Of a DNA stretch of 64,000 nt, positions 11,911-26,011 are shown one piece after another. The DNA is from Rotaria sordida (taxonomy: Eukaryota > Rotifera > Eurotatoria > Philodinida > Philodinidae), in the NCBI GenBank assembly GCA_905250125.1, contig CAJNOL010000531.1, forward strand, positions 43,663-107,662, in the 5' to 3' direction. The stretch's first letter is position 1; every line of letters begins with the position of its first letter. The translations under genes were made by a program, and so were the position numbers. The notes under the pieces are model-generated. The model was not told the DNA's origin. It did no database searches and was given only the letters and a program-made list of their open reading frames with translations.

Positions 11911-14900
11911 AAAATCATAATTAATAATGATTTTTCTAGTCGTTTGTTTTTCGTTTTTGTTTTTTGTTTTAAATATCTGTGATATATATCAACACTTTAT
12001 GTATTTGTTGTCAGATGATTGGTTTCTTTTTTTTGTTTTGTTTTTTGTTTGAAACAGTATTCGATGAAAAAAAAAAACCAAAATATGTGTGAAATAAATA
12101 CATTTACCAAATTTATTTATGACTTGTCTATATTCAAGTTCACATCAGTTTTTGACTACATGCTCATTAGTCTATTGAAGGTAATGGTATTCATTAGCCT
12201 GAGGGCATATATGTGAATAAGAAGAAAAAAAATAATGTGAGAAACAACAATTTGCCTTATTAATTTGATGTATTCAGTTGACGCCGACTATTCACCTGAT
12301 ACATATGAAATAAGAGGACACTCTTGAAAAATTTTTTTTCTTTTCAATAAAATATTAAAGAAAATACCAAATCTCAAATGACATCTTAATTGACTAGACT
12401 AAATGAATATAGGTTTAGCTTTAAATAATTAAATAAAATCATCAGACGACCAGTGCCGCATTATTTGTTTTATAAAAAGAAGAAAAAAAAACCTAGTTAA
12501 CCATCTATTGTCATCAAGTGGACAATGTTTTTTAAGAGTGTCTATATGTAGAAAAGCACATATAGTTATGTTAACTTTGATGTTATTGAGGAGGTTGAAT
12601 TCATCATTTGAAAAGCTTATTCAAAATGAAAATAAAATATTTTGATAAATTAAATCGGAAATTGAGAAGAATGTTAAAGACTTGTTCGATACATATGTAA
12701 CATATTTGATTTCTTTTTCTTCATAATGACATTATAAAGAAATCATAGACAAATAGATTTGAATTTATATTCGATTAATTTTTATGAAGTAATGAAAATG
12801 AAGACAATGTTTATATAACTACATGATGAAAGAATAGAATGGATAATGTATATAACTCTTTCAACTAATGAGATAATGGGAATTGTTTATGGATTGAATT
12901 ATCATTTTGTTTTTGAAGATATCTGTTCACACAAAAGAAAAAAAACATCTCAATAACTAAGATGGATTCTAAAACAAACATAATGTTCGGTTGACTTATT
13001 TTTGATTAATTCTAATATGAAAAAAAAATATATAAAGTTTTTCATTCTCCTGAGATATTTCTTTAACAAAATATCCTAAAGTCGTTAATAGAAGATTTCA
13101 TAGTCAGAAAAATGAAGTTGTAAGGATATGATTAAAGGTATTCAAAAGAAATAGATTGTATCCTGTAATTTTTCTCTCATAATAAATTGGATAGTTAAAT
13201 GACTGATAATCTATACTTCTAGCGAGACTCAAATTATGTTTTTTTGAAGAAAAATAATAAATGTAAGTTTAACTCGAGGTTCTGTCGGCTTTCCTACCTT
13301 AGGTTCAAAGATAAAATGTCATTGAACACCTTTTCCATAGCAGTCGAGAACAAGGAACACTAGAATAGTCTCTCACAATTCTTTATCAATGAGAAAAAAA
13401 AGTGCTGAACGGTATTAACAATAAGACATTGCCGGTTCTAGAACCCTCTTTGACATTTAAATAGCTGAAATACGTTTTTCAATATTCTAAATACCGCAGG
13501 TTCTGTTTTATTTTTGTGCAGATAAACAGTCATATGGTAGATGTCAAAGATAATGTCTAGTGACTCATTGATTTGTCAAAAGTGTCATATGATCAATAGA
13601 ACAGTATGAACAGAATAAGTTCTAACATACGGAGATAATCAGTATTAGAGTTTGTAATTTGATGGAAATATATAATAATGTGTTCAGACCTACTCTAGAT
13701 ATAACGAATAGTTACAATAAACTTATTTGTCAATTAAATCAATGGTAAGTAAAATAATAATAAATTATGAAAAAAGAGATTAAAAAAATAAATAATACAT
13801 AACAAACGCTAATTAGGGAAAAAAAATTCTGTCTGTAACATAGAAATATATAATACAAAGTTTTCTCTAATGATTTATTATTGTTGGAACGTAACTATCG
13901 TCTGCTAAAGATTTTTTTTACATTGTGTATTTTGTATTAGTATAGTAAAGCTAAAGAAGACATGTAAATTCTACATATTAGCCCGAAACAGGCTGTGCTA
14001 ACAAGTATTTTTTTTTCTTTATATGAAAGATTTGTTATTAATGAATTAACTCCGTATGAAGTTTTTTTATCGGCTAAAAAAAGAAATAAATGTTTTACTT
14101 GTTTTCTCAACTAAATCTATGTAATAATCAAAGGATTACATTTCATTCATTAAATTGAAAAAAGAAAATAATCATCATCAATAAATGATTAATACCTTCA
14201 GGATGGGAATTACTTCAAAAAAAAAAACAAGAAATAAAAATATTTCAAACTTTACGATTTTTATTTACTTTTTGAATTTAATTTGTTAGTAATTTTATTC
14301 ATTACATTCTTGTTAATTTTCTAATTGCTACTATTTGAATATACGAACGAAATAAAAATGTGCAAATCATCAATGAGTTGGTTCAGAATTGTCACGGGTT
14401 CTGAAGGGATTAGTAAATTGTAATTTTAATAATTTATTCAAATTAATAAAATATATTTTTATTCAAACGATATTAAACCTAACCTAATTTTTAAAATACC
14501 TTTTTCTTTTTATTGATATAAGTAAAATTATGTCAATTTTTTAAAAAATCTTTTTTATAATAATCTTGTTGCGATATTTTTAGTACAAACAATTGAAAAG
14601 AAAATGGATGTTATTGATGTTGTCAGTATATATCGTCGTTCTGATTTCCGTTCGACGATTCCATGTTAGTGATGTTTGTATCATTTCATTCGTTACCATT
14701 TCCTGTTTACAAGTGTTCTTAAAATAGACAAGTTTGCTGTCATGATTTCTGTTCGATTCGAGAAATGCTTATGAAACTATTATATGTAGATATTGTCAAC
14801 AGACTCTATCATTTGATTTCGATCGGAGATACAGTGCGTATATACTTCGTATATTAGATTTAAGTAAATCGAGCATAAATTTTTTGACCCTCGCCTTTTT

Positions 14901-17742
14901 TTTTTTTTTATTTGATCAATTATGGATTTTTGTCGTACTTGTTATTGTAAGTATGATCGATGAACGATATTTATATAGAAAAAAAAAAACAAGAAATTTC
15001 TATCATTTGTTTCGTTATATTTGGTAAAATTGTTGTATGAGAATAAAGAAAAAAGGAAATGTAGTTGTTTTTTTTCTTCATCATGGAACTGAAATGCGAA
15101 AGACTGTCAAAATTGAAGGGAGATTTTGTTAATTAACTTCATCTATATGTAAGTAGACTTTATTGACAAAAGTATATAATTATTGAAAAAGAAAAAGAAA
15201 ATAGAAAAACCTATGTTTAGTATAAAACAAAAAAAGAAGCTTCTTGTTTTTAATATTATCATTAGAATAAAACAAAAGAAATATACAAAATTGTTATTTG
15301 CAAATGTTTGACATGCTTATTTGATATAGTTTGTATGAAAATTTCTAATTTATTATTCTTTGCAACAAGATCTAAAGTTAGAGCACATTAAAAGATAATC
15401 ACTATTTCCAGATCAATCATTTATGTTTTACAATAAATAAAGACGAATTGATTTATTACTTATATGTATATATGCATGAATAACTTGAAAAATAAAAAAA
15501 TAAAAATAGAAAGAATAAAAGATAATAAGTTTTCGAATATGTTCTGATCATTTGAAGTTATATGAAGAGCTCTAAAAACAGCAAACAACTTTCATCATTC
15601 GTATTCAGTAAGAACTTAATAATTTATCAGTTCACAAATAAAAATCTATTTCGTTTATACATCGAATATATCTGAGTTATATAACATGTAAAGTAATTAA
15701 GCAAACTAATTATTATTTTTAGAATACTTTGAACATCTATATGCGTAGGTTTTAATACGCATCTAGTTTAATATAATAATCATAATGAATTGCAGTTTTT
15801 TTTTTTGGAAACTATTTTTAGAAGTCGTTATAGCTCATATAAATAATAAGCTTTTTTTATTATAAGCCTCTAATTGTATAAAAGTTGTCAAGCCCTGTTT
15901 TTTTTTCGAAGAAAATCATTTTCTTAATCAACTACTTTGGTAAAACAGGATCAAATTGAACTTTTTTTACTATGTAGGCGAGGTTTTTTTTTTTATTAAG
16001 TTGTAAGGAAATTTAATCAACATGTATAATAAGTTAAAGAGACGAAGAAAATCGATGAAGCTGAAAAAAGAACCTACTAATAGGCATTACATAAAGTGTT
16101 AATTTTCTAAAAATTTTAATTATATGTTGTTCTCCTTGACGTAGAAAACTAAAGCGAGATAAGTTAAAAAATTCTGCATTCTTCAGAAACTTTTTACGAA
16201 GGAAAAGGAACTTTTTTTTAGTCATTCAATATTGAACATAGGTAAGTTATAATTTGAACTTAAAGATTATATTAAATATTCTTCGATTTACCACTTATAT
16301 CCATCAAATTTTCTTTTATCAGGAAAAATACATTATTATTGTGAAAAGAATTTTTTATTATTATTTCTAAACTCAGGATAACTTTTTAAAATTAAACATT
16401 CTTTCTTTTTTTGCTATTACCTTGACGTGATGAATGAAAATATTTTTGTATTTCAATATATTTTTATGCCTTGAAATTTACAGTTAAGTATTTAGAATTA
16501 ATGAAATAAAAAGTAACCGAGAAACATTAGACATTCGAAGTATAGTCAAATTTTTATTTTATAAAGTTCAATTATATGATTTTGTATTTAAAATTGCATT
16601 ACCTTTTTAAATGAAATGATTTTTTAAATATTTTATCAAAATTATTCAAAGTTTTATGCATTTTACATAACCAATGAGAGTTCTAGAAAGTAAAAAAGTT
16701 CGAGTACTATTTGTTAGTTCCATTTGAATGAATTTGGAAGAGACAGAACAGAGAAGAAATATACATAAACGATTATCAAACAAGTTGAGAACTACGAGAA
16801 AAATAGTAACAAGAAAACTTTGAGACATAGCTTAGTTTCATAATTAAAATTCTTTATATCATCAATTGTCTTGTACGAATTTCATATTTTTCATCGGAGT
16901 TTTTTTTTTATTTACATCTACATGTTTGAGGCACCTTCTGTGCTTCAAGAAATAATATATTTGATGAAATTTTTTGTCGATCAAAAGCCTAAATATTTGT
17001 CTTGTACTATTTAAATAGGAAGAATATTTTACTTGAAGTACCTGTTTTTATCATTTGAGAAATTAACCATATATTAGTGTTAGATAATGTACTCAAATAA
17101 TCTACTATTAATTTTGAATTATATCATGAAAAAATGTTTCTATGTTTATTAATTTATAACTCTTGAGAATTCTTTAATCAATGCTTTTCTATCTAGAGAA
17201 ATTTGTCCATGATCTACTAATTTTCATCAGATAAACATCACCTCAATGCTGCACTTTTTTTTTTGTATGTCGTCACTTTCAAGTTTGAACATATCTCTCG
17301 TTTCTATTTAACATTTTTCGGATAGCTACAATGAAAAATATTTTCTTTTTTTTTATTAAATGTAAATCATTTTAATATATATTTAGAGGATTTAATGTAA
17401 CGAATACAATAGACAGGTAATCCGTAAATCAAAATATTGAAATATCCTGTCGAAGTAAATTATTGAGAGATATATATGTTGATGTTGTGTGTGCATAATT
17501 CTCTTTTTTTTTCTTCTCACACCATTTTTATAGGGTTAAAGTATACGAATAAATCAATACATTTTAAGTTGACAACGGATAGCAATTGTAAACAATTTTT
17601 TTTTTTTTGAAGAAAAATATTGGATTAGACTCTTGTGACTGTTTTTATTGAAAGATTGCTTTATTTTATGAAATACGATTTCTCCTTCGTTACTAGACAG
17701 CAGAAAAAAAAAACATTTTTCTTAGATACTCTTCTCTTATAC
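11911..17742. other. Gene-poor AT-rich stretch
   Basis: Nearly 6 kb with no reading frame I can support and no clear repeat structure beyond homopolymers. The short frames at 12019-12216, 16034-16225 and 16646-16828 have low-complexity, AT-driven composition, no recognisable motif and no splice partners. Confidence 0.55.
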
Positions 17743-17746
17743 TGTA

Positions 17747-18503
17747 CAGAGTGTGTAAAAATGTTTTTTTCAGGAGGGTAACGCTGCGATTTTAAATAAC
17801 ATCAACAACAAATTTTATATCAAATAAAAACGCGTCGAAAATGGGATTCACTAATATTAAATCGTAAGCGTTGGAATAACTTTTTAGTGTCAAATTCAAG
17901 AAATTTCTAAAATTTTACACTTATATTGTCAGAGAAAAATTTCTTTCGTGAGACAGTTCAAACTAGATCTTATTTAAAATTATGAATATCAAAAAGTAAT
18001 ATTTATTTGTTAAGAATTTATCAACATAATCAATAATCAGTATGACGACCATTATCATTGTTACAGCAGGAAGATGAGACGGATATGAACATAAAATAAT
18101 TTCAAACAGTCCAATATGTGTTTTCATGTTTGTTAAAAGATATGAAATATGCTTTTTTTTTCTTTTGAGTTTCTTCATCAAAATGATTGTGTTTCGTGTC
18201 TGATAGTCATTATTTTCAGTTTCATTTTTGATTATTGTTTCAATAGTTTTGCAGATCAAGTGTCTATTACTTATCTATATTCATGATTTTAGATAAGATC
18301 TAGTTTGAACTGTCTCACGAAAGAAATTTTTTTCTGATAGTAGAAATTTTCTGAATTTGTCACTGAAAAAATTATCCTAACGGTTACTGTTTAGTATTAG
18401 TGAATCCCATTTTTGATGCGCTTTCATTTGATATAAAATTTTTTGTCGATGTTATTTGGAATCACAGCATTACTTCCGCGGAAAAATATTTTTACACATC
18501 TTG
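17747..18503. repeat. Palindromic (foldback) element B, TA target sites
   Basis: The terminal repeats CAGAGTGTGTAAAAAT (left) and ATTTTTACACATCTTG (right) are inverted-complementary, and each is flanked by TA (17745-17746, 18504-18505), as in Tc1/mariner-type insertions. Arms of about 240 bp match through GATTCACTAATATTAAA and through GAGACAGTTCAAACTAGATCTTAT. The loop spans about 17990-18275. No transposase is present; the minus-strand frame at 17963-18259 lies in the loop and is not gene-like. Confidence 0.85.
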
Positions 18504-18514
18504 TACATGAAACC

Positions 18515-18985
18515 AACTGACGAGGAAAGTATTCACTTCCATTTTGACTCATTAATACATTATTCGATAGAATAGATTGAGATAACACAAAAACTAAACT
18601 GAAGAATGTTGATCTGAAACATTGCCTATACAAAAGATTTAATTGTCATTAGATAGTCCTGAAAGTTTCACCGAAAATGAACATATCTTTCTCGAGATGA
18701 TTAAAATTTTCAAGTAACGTGGATTATTGTGTCCTTCCACAGTAAAGATATGTTTGTTTTGTGTTAAAACTTTCAGAATTATCTAATGACAATTAAATCG
18801 ATCTATAGGCTCAATTACAGATCAAAACTCTTCACTTTGGTTTTTTTTTGGAATGTCTGACTCTCAGTAAAACGGTCATAATTCTTTGCCAGTACGCTAC
18901 GAACTCGAAATCATATCTCAATATAACTTTACTGGATGAAATATGAATGAGTCAAAACGGAAGTGGACATCTCGGGTACTTCTCT
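18515..18985. repeat. Palindromic element C, abutting element B
   Basis: A second, different palindrome begins a few bases after element B. The left-arm motif TTGACTCATTAATACAT pairs with ATGAATGAGTCAA on the right. The inner arms TTTAATTGTCATTAGATA and TATCTAATGACAATTAAA pair perfectly, as do ACATATCTTT and AAAGATATGT close to the centre (about 18710). The loop is under 60 bases. Confidence 0.8.
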
Positions 18986-19097
18986 TATCAGTCATGTTTC
19001 TCACCTATTGATACATTGAAGATGATAATGAGATCAGCTGATTTCTTTTTCTTGAAAATAATTTATTTTATAAATAAAATCTAATTTCATTTCAGAT

Positions 19098-19505
19098 ATG
19101 GCATTTTTTATGTTAAGTTGTAAAAGTTCATCATCATCCAAACAAATCTACATGTCAACATTGATTGTTCTTGTGGTTGTCTGCTCGTTTTCGTGTTGCT
19201 CATCATCACCAGCATATGTATTTGGTTCATCAATTGATGATATTAGCAAAAATGTTGACGACAACGACAAAGATTTTTATGGTCAAAATAATCATGATGA
19301 TCCTTTACCATCTCGATTGTCATTATCATCATCAATTCATGATATAAATACTATTAAACATCCAACGTTGTCCAAAAGTCGGTTTTTAAATCTCCTATTG
19401 GATCCTGGTCTCATACAAGAAGAAGATCTTTCTCATCGACCACATCATGATCGTTTCTACAATAGACGATATGCTCCACAAGCATTTCATGCTATGCGAG
19501 GTTAA
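19098..19505 (+). CDS. Small secreted protein, candidate neuropeptide precursor
   Basis: A single-exon frame of 135 residues. It starts two bases after a strong acceptor (TTTCATTTCAG), so a spliced leader or 5'-UTR exon probably precedes it. A hydrophobic segment STLIVLVVVCSFSCCSSS, after a second in-frame Met at residue 19, is a likely signal peptide; starting at that Met (19152) would give a classic N-terminal signal. The mature region is polar and acidic, then carries KSR, a dibasic NRR and the C-terminal segment YAPQAFHAMRG before the stop. A dibasic site followed by a short peptide ending in Gly is the standard layout for a C-terminally amidated neuropeptide. I do not recognise the family. 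No domain is visible. A secreted antimicrobial or matrix peptide is an alternative. AATAAA signals lie near 19600 and 19683. Confidence 0.6.
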   Translation: MAFFMLSCKSSSSSKQIYMSTLIVLVVVCSFSCCSSSPAYVFGSSIDDISKNVDDNDKDFYGQNNHDDPLPSRLSLSSSIHDINTIKHPTLSKSRFLNLLLDPGLIQEEDLSHRPHHDRFYNRRYAPQAFHAMRG

Positions 19506-22500
19506 AATAACAAATGTTTTTGTAGGCTTTCGTTCATCTATGATTTAACATATAGTGAACCACATTTTTTTGTCATACTATTAAAAGAGATATACACAGA
19601 ATAAAAAAAAAATCACATATCCCACACATGCTATTTTACATTCATTGAGACATTTATAATCGATGTATTAGATTGAAATTTGAATAAATAAATAAAACGA
19701 GAGTAAATCTATCAGCATATATTATCTTGGTAGTTGTTATTTTTCCGGTGTCAATCAATTATATTTGACAACCAATATCGTTATTGATTAAATAATACGG
19801 AAAAAGATGATTTAAGAAAAAAAAAAAAGAAAAGGATTAGATGTCATGTATCTTCGAGAATTAATTCATATGACAAGGACAAATTGATAACAATATTGAA
19901 AAATTATTAAGAATTTCTTTATTTAATTATATGTTAACAAGTTCAATCGATTGATTAATAATGAATGTTATTTACTTTAATAATCTTACATAATTATCAA
20001 AACTACATAGGAATGATAAACATATTCTATCAGAGTCAAATTATTGAAACATATTCAATTTCCAAATTCTTTGTTAGTGTTGGTCTATTTACAATAGATA
20101 GACGATGTCATATTGATTATCGATTAAAAATTGATAAATTCATATTAAATCTATTCATTAAGAAACTAATCATTGGAGACTTATTTCTTGCTATTCCGTT
20201 AATTGCATTAGCAATCATACACAAATATATTCTATCTTAATATACATAAATTAGCTGTTAAATCTTATTTTCAGCTAACAAGAAAAAAGTGCATCATTAG
20301 CTGATTATCACGAAAACTTCGGAAATTATGCACAAAAACCTATTAACAAAAGTAACAAAACAAAAACAAAATGATAATTTGATAGAATATAGTTATAGAT
20401 TATTAATGATGCACGAAAAGTATAGAAATATTACAAAATCATTACAAATAGAAAAATAAAATACGAAGAAAATGTTGCAAAATATTTTAAGAAGAATAAT
20501 ATAAGGACGTACTTATTATGACAAAATAAAATAAGAATACTCAAATTCATAATGAGAATTGCTATTCAAGAAATTAAAGAGAAAAAAAAAGTGCTCACAA
20601 AATGATTTTCTTCATATGAAAAGAAAATAATTTTTTTTTCTAGGGTTCAATTGTCGAACACAATTCATCAACGATATTCTTAGTAACAAAATAGAGTGAA
20701 TTTGAGATTTCAATAAGTAGAACAAAATAAAATGATTTAAATTAGTAGAATTTCTCTATAATTTCCTATTGTACTTTATAATATTGAAGTGACAAGAAGC
20801 CATTGTTACCATAATAGAAGACATAGAAAACTTGAATTGAAATATTCTGCTACAATGATGATTTCAATATTGAAAAATGTTATTATTAATTATGTGAAAA
20901 AGTTTATCATAAACAAAAGTATAGATATCTATGTACGAATATTGCATTTTATATTTAATTTCCCTTGAGGAATATTTAGTCATTTATTCGAGAAAATATT
21001 TTGGTCATTGTTTTCTAATCATAACAACTTATTCACACGCATTTTTCTATCTGATTACGTATACAATAAGACGTAAGAGAAATCACTCCTTTCTTTTATA
21101 CCAACAATTCAATCTCAAAGGGATTAATTCTTATGTATTGTAAAAGACCTAGAAAATTAATGAATAATGTAGGAACATATATTATTTAATTTTATTATTA
21201 GTCTGTTCATCTTCTTGCATTTATTATTTAAATTATTAAAAAGGAATATTCAAAAATCCATGTGGTTATATCACTAGAATACCATTAGTTGTATTTTTTG
21301 TTCTCAACAGATTTGTCCAAACTTAATTAATGATATTAAGTATTGTATATGTTGACTTCAAGTAGGAAAAAAAGGAAAGATTTTTAAGAATATATTCAAT
21401 GCATAACCTTGAAAGTAACAACAATCAACCGGAAATTCTGCTTTTTTTTTAATTTCCTGATTGAAGTTATTGTCATTTTCTTTTTCATGTTTATAATACT
21501 TTTATACTGGTCTTTCATTTATCGTAATATTTTTAATTGTCTATTACTTTTATGAAATAAAACCTGCCCAATCCAACAACTGCTATTTAGATCTAAAGAC
21601 AAATAGCTTTGTTATGATAAAAGACATAAGAGAATCATGATCTATCAATGCCATTCTACTATTTTTATATTCGAACGACCTTAACACCCGCAATGTCTTT
21701 CTTTTTTTTCTGTCTTTTATTTTTTCTTCGGCATTCTGTCATGCAAAGTACTGACATACAAGAAAAGGCAATCATTTAATATAATTCATCGTCAGAAATG
21801 TTTTATGAATAAAACATTCTTATAGAAAAATCACAAGTATGTAAGTTATTTATACAACTGATAGTATTAAATATTCGTTTTGAATACATAACAGAAATAA
21901 ATGATATTAGTTTTGAATTTTTATAAGATGAAAAGAAAATGATATGATAAATCTTTATTCAAGTAAACAAAATAAGTTTAGCAATATAAAAATATTATTG
22001 ACAATCTTAGATCGAAAACCTTAGTAAGAAGAAATAATAGTTCTTGAGAATAAAAAAAAACGTCTATTCTTGTGGCTTATCTAAAATAATATGAAATCAG
22101 TTTTTGTTGTAAAAATTCGAAAAACATTTCCAGAAAGAAGAATATTATTACTATGCCGTGCTAAATATAATATATTCTATTATTTTTTGAATGAGCTTCA
22201 GAACGTAAATAGCTACTGATCGACAGTTTTTACCGTAAGAAAGAGTGAAATAAAGGATGTAAAGCTATGTAAAAATGAATAGATCAATTTATTGATTGAT
22301 ATTTAATCTGAGAAGACAACCAATTAAAAACATTAGAGGTCTATAGTAGACGGTATGTCTATATCAGTTGAATGCAGTAAGATAATATATTGAAGCTATT
22401 CTATTTAGTAGAAAAGAATTTCTTGCAACAAAAAGGAAATTATAGTGTTTTGATATTTAAAAGTTTATTTAAGTGATTTTGAACAAAGTTATTATAGAAT

Positions 22501-25500
22501 TACAAACATGTAACTTGTCTAAAAGCATTGGCTTTTAAATAAATTGAATTTTTTTCTGCATTACTCTTCCAGATGGTAGAAACCGGAGATGGTTACTTAC
22601 TGGTACTCTAAAATTAATTAAACAACAACGGAACACATTACATTAAGAAATTATATAGTAGATATCTTAGTAAAAGTTTCATTAGAAATTCAATAAAAAT
22701 TTTTGATTTAACAAATTATTTACATACATTCTTGATGTTAGAATGTTGACCTTGATTTTGATGAATACGAAATAAATGTCAAAAGTTAGAAAGAAAATTC
22801 TGGAGGGTATTCTTATTTTGTCCAACGTCATTGTCAAACGTAATTTGAAATTTTTTTTTTGCGACGTAGTTATATAAGATTAATGACGTTTATGATGGTC
22901 TTTTTGTCTTTTACTTAATGAACTACGCTAAAAAAAAACCTTATTTCTATTAATAACATCAAGTAATCTGTATTTGTATATATAATAGTGGTTTGCTTTT
23001 TCTTTTGTTTTTCATATTGGATCTATTAATGCGTTATTAGATTTAACATGTTCTAGTTCTTTACTAATGGAAATGAATTACACGAATAATATATTAGAAT
23101 TGTTGACATTCCGTGAATATTATGATCAGATAATTGAATAGTTGATTGGTTAAATAGTTATGAATACTGACAAAAGAAAAAAAATCAATTACATGAAATG
23201 TACCATAAGGATTTGTTACTATGAGTGATTTATAAGTTTCTTGACACATGATCATATACTAAGTTGATTAATTGATTTTTCTCGTTAGACTATACTTGCA
23301 TATAGAAAAAAAAAATATACCAAAATCATGAAGATATATATAGAAGAATTTCGATATGTAGAAAATGACAATTTATAATTAATAGATTGTTGATTTAATT
23401 ATAATTTCGTACATTGATATAGAGTTTAATAGTCAGATATACAATTCAAATTTTCTTTTCATGTCCTTCAATCAACAACAAATTCATTATTGAAATGTAC
23501 AAACAAATGTCTAAATTGACAAGTTTTCTGTCAACACATACTATCATACTCTTTATTGACAAAATAGCAAAAAAAAACCATCTAATATATATTTTTGTTT
23601 TTTTTTTTTCTTCTAATACTGCAAGATCAACAAGAAAAGATACCAAAAAACAAATACTTATTCTACATAAAAAAACTTTAAGATAACATATTAAAATCTT
23701 CTATTAATCTTGAATTTCAAGTCAAATGAAGTTTATCTATAGAACTATTTATAGCAAACTTGTTTTTATATAATATCAACATGATGATAATTAATTCTTT
23801 TAAATCATAACTGTCAAATAAATATCTTGAATTCGTCAACAAACAATTTCGTTAATTAAATAAACGAATTGTCTGTTTTATAGACATGTTTTAATACATT
23901 AGTATAACATTATATATAAACAAAAAATTTCTTCTCTATTGATTATTTGACATGTGAACATAAATTGACTATTGGCCTTTTGAGAAAATATAAAACTACT
24001 ATCCTTAGAAATGTCAGTCAAAATAAAAAAAATATATATCATGTTCTTTGTACTAATACATAGATCTATTTTTAAAAGTAAAATGTTTATTAATAATAAT
24101 TACGAATATTATTTCAGTGCATATTCTGAAAACAAGAAGACTATTAAGAATTATTTTATTTCATGTAGTATATCAGTCTGTCATCAATAAATTTATTATG
24201 TTAACACTTTATAAATTGATGAGGTTATGATATATATATAGTTTTTTTTAGTGATTAATTTTCATTATAGTCCATCATTAATAACAATATACTACGTCAT
24301 AATTAATATAGTTTAAAATAGTTATTTAGAAAAATATTGTACGTAGTCCGTAATACACAATATATATCAGTTCGTAGTGTATTATTATTTAGAACTGTCT
24401 GTGCTTGATTGATCTGTTATCAGATAGACAAGTCATAGTTTTGTTCTTTCTTCTAGAATTGATGTATATCTCAAGGCAATAACATAGTATTTGTTGACTT
24501 TCAGTTATAGTTCTGTTTGTCTGCCTAATTTCTTCAATGGATTTTAGCAGACTTAAATATTTGTTTCTGGTTTTTCTTTATCTTTCTTGAACAAATAATA
24601 TGTATATTAAATCTAATTGTATAGAAATATACGTACATACTTAATAAGACATCGATATTTTTGCATTTTCAATAACGTCTTTTAAGTACATTTTCGAATA
24701 TGACAGGTGGCGTCTATCTACATAGTTTTCCATGAAATTAATGTCAACCAATAATGATAGAAAAATAGAAGTTGTTAAAACTGGTGCAATGTCTATCAAT
24801 ATATTTGTATTATTTCTACCGATTATATGTGTAGATTCTTAGGACTGTCAACAAATATAAAGAGAGTGAAAAATACTGGAAATAACAAACGATGCGTTAT
24901 GAGAGCAATAGATTGTTTTGACGACATACTGCAGAGAAAAAAAAAAGGAAATGTAACCATTTTCTACGTTGTCGGTTTTTTCCTGCACCGTTAAAGCAAA
25001 TCTAGAAGCAAACACAAATTAAAAGATTGCAACAAACTAGACCTGTCAAAGGTATTTAGTAGCTCTAGTTTATAAGATTATTTATTTTTCAATAATATTC
25101 AAAAACTTTAACAACTCATTTGATCGAACATTATTATAAATTTTATACAGTAAGTTAAATAATATTCATATTTATTTTTTAGTCTTATTTTCATGAAATT
25201 TTTTGCAACATTTTCCATAATTGTAATTTTTTTTTATATAAAAAAAACCTGTCGTTCAAATATAATTAAGTCATGTAAGCAAATAGAAGTAATAATATAC
25301 ATGAAAGAGTATGATTTTAAAAATAAAGAATATATATTTCTTAGTTTAGTTCGTATTAAAGATATCAACAATGATTAATATCATTATTTATGGAAGAGAA
25401 GTAAACAATAGGCAAATATTATTTCTAAGTTTTCCTAAATAAATAATCAAATTTGAATAATATACTTAATATATAAATATGTCTTATTAGAAATCAAAAA

Positions 25501-25583
25501 TAAATACTTAGAAAACGCATGATCTTTGAAGAAAAAATATGCATAATAGAATTTTCATACGTATAGAATCAAGTTCTTATATA
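19506..25583. other. Gene-poor AT-rich stretch
   Basis: About 6 kb in which I can support no gene. Short frames (19965-20240, 20931-21143, 23446-23686, 25193-25378) are rich in Ile, Lys, Phe, Tyr and Asn, as AT-rich DNA gives by chance, and have no motif. No tRNA, long tandem repeat or coding-like exon string was seen. Confidence 0.55.
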
Positions 25584-25925
25584 TGAGGATAATCGGTCTG
25601 ACCTGGTGATCTAATTTGTTTTCTTTCTATTATCAGTTAAAACCCTCTTCATATTCGAGCCAAATTATCACCCTCATCATTAAACTACTAAATTTAGCAT
25701 ATTAGCTGATGATGGCTGTCTTATATAAAATTATTGAGTTCCTTGAGAATGACAGGACACGATTTTAGCGACTGAATAATTTCATATAACACATCAATCA
25801 ACAGCTAATATTTTGAATTTAGTAATTTAGCGATGAGAGTAATAATTTGACCCGAATATAATTAGGTTTTTAACTGATAATAGAAAGAAAGAAAATTGGG
25901 TTATTCGGTCAGACTGATCATCTCA
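25584..25925. repeat. Short palindromic element upstream of the GPCR
   Basis: Arms of roughly 95 bp are inverted-complementary: GGTCTGACC with GGTCAGAC at the ends, CTTTCTATTATCAGTTAAAA with TTTTAACTGATAATAGAAAG, and CAAATTATCACCCTCATC with GATGAGAGTAATAATTTG near the loop (about 25680-25830). A (TA)n run follows at 25939-25955. The element ends about 90 bp before the GPCR start codon. Confidence 0.8.
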
Positions 25926-26011
25926 ATCTATATAATATATATATATATATATACTTTTCTATTTGTTTTCTTGTTTTTATTTTTTATTTAATAGAATAAA
26001 TAAAAACGAAA

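Noticed and set aside
17963..18259. 98-residue minus-strand frame
   Set aside because: It is the loop of palindromic element B, with AT-driven composition.
19965..20240. 91-residue + strand frame with hydrophobic segments
   Set aside because: Ile/Leu/Lys/Tyr-rich composition is expected by chance in AT-rich DNA; no signal, family pattern or splice support.
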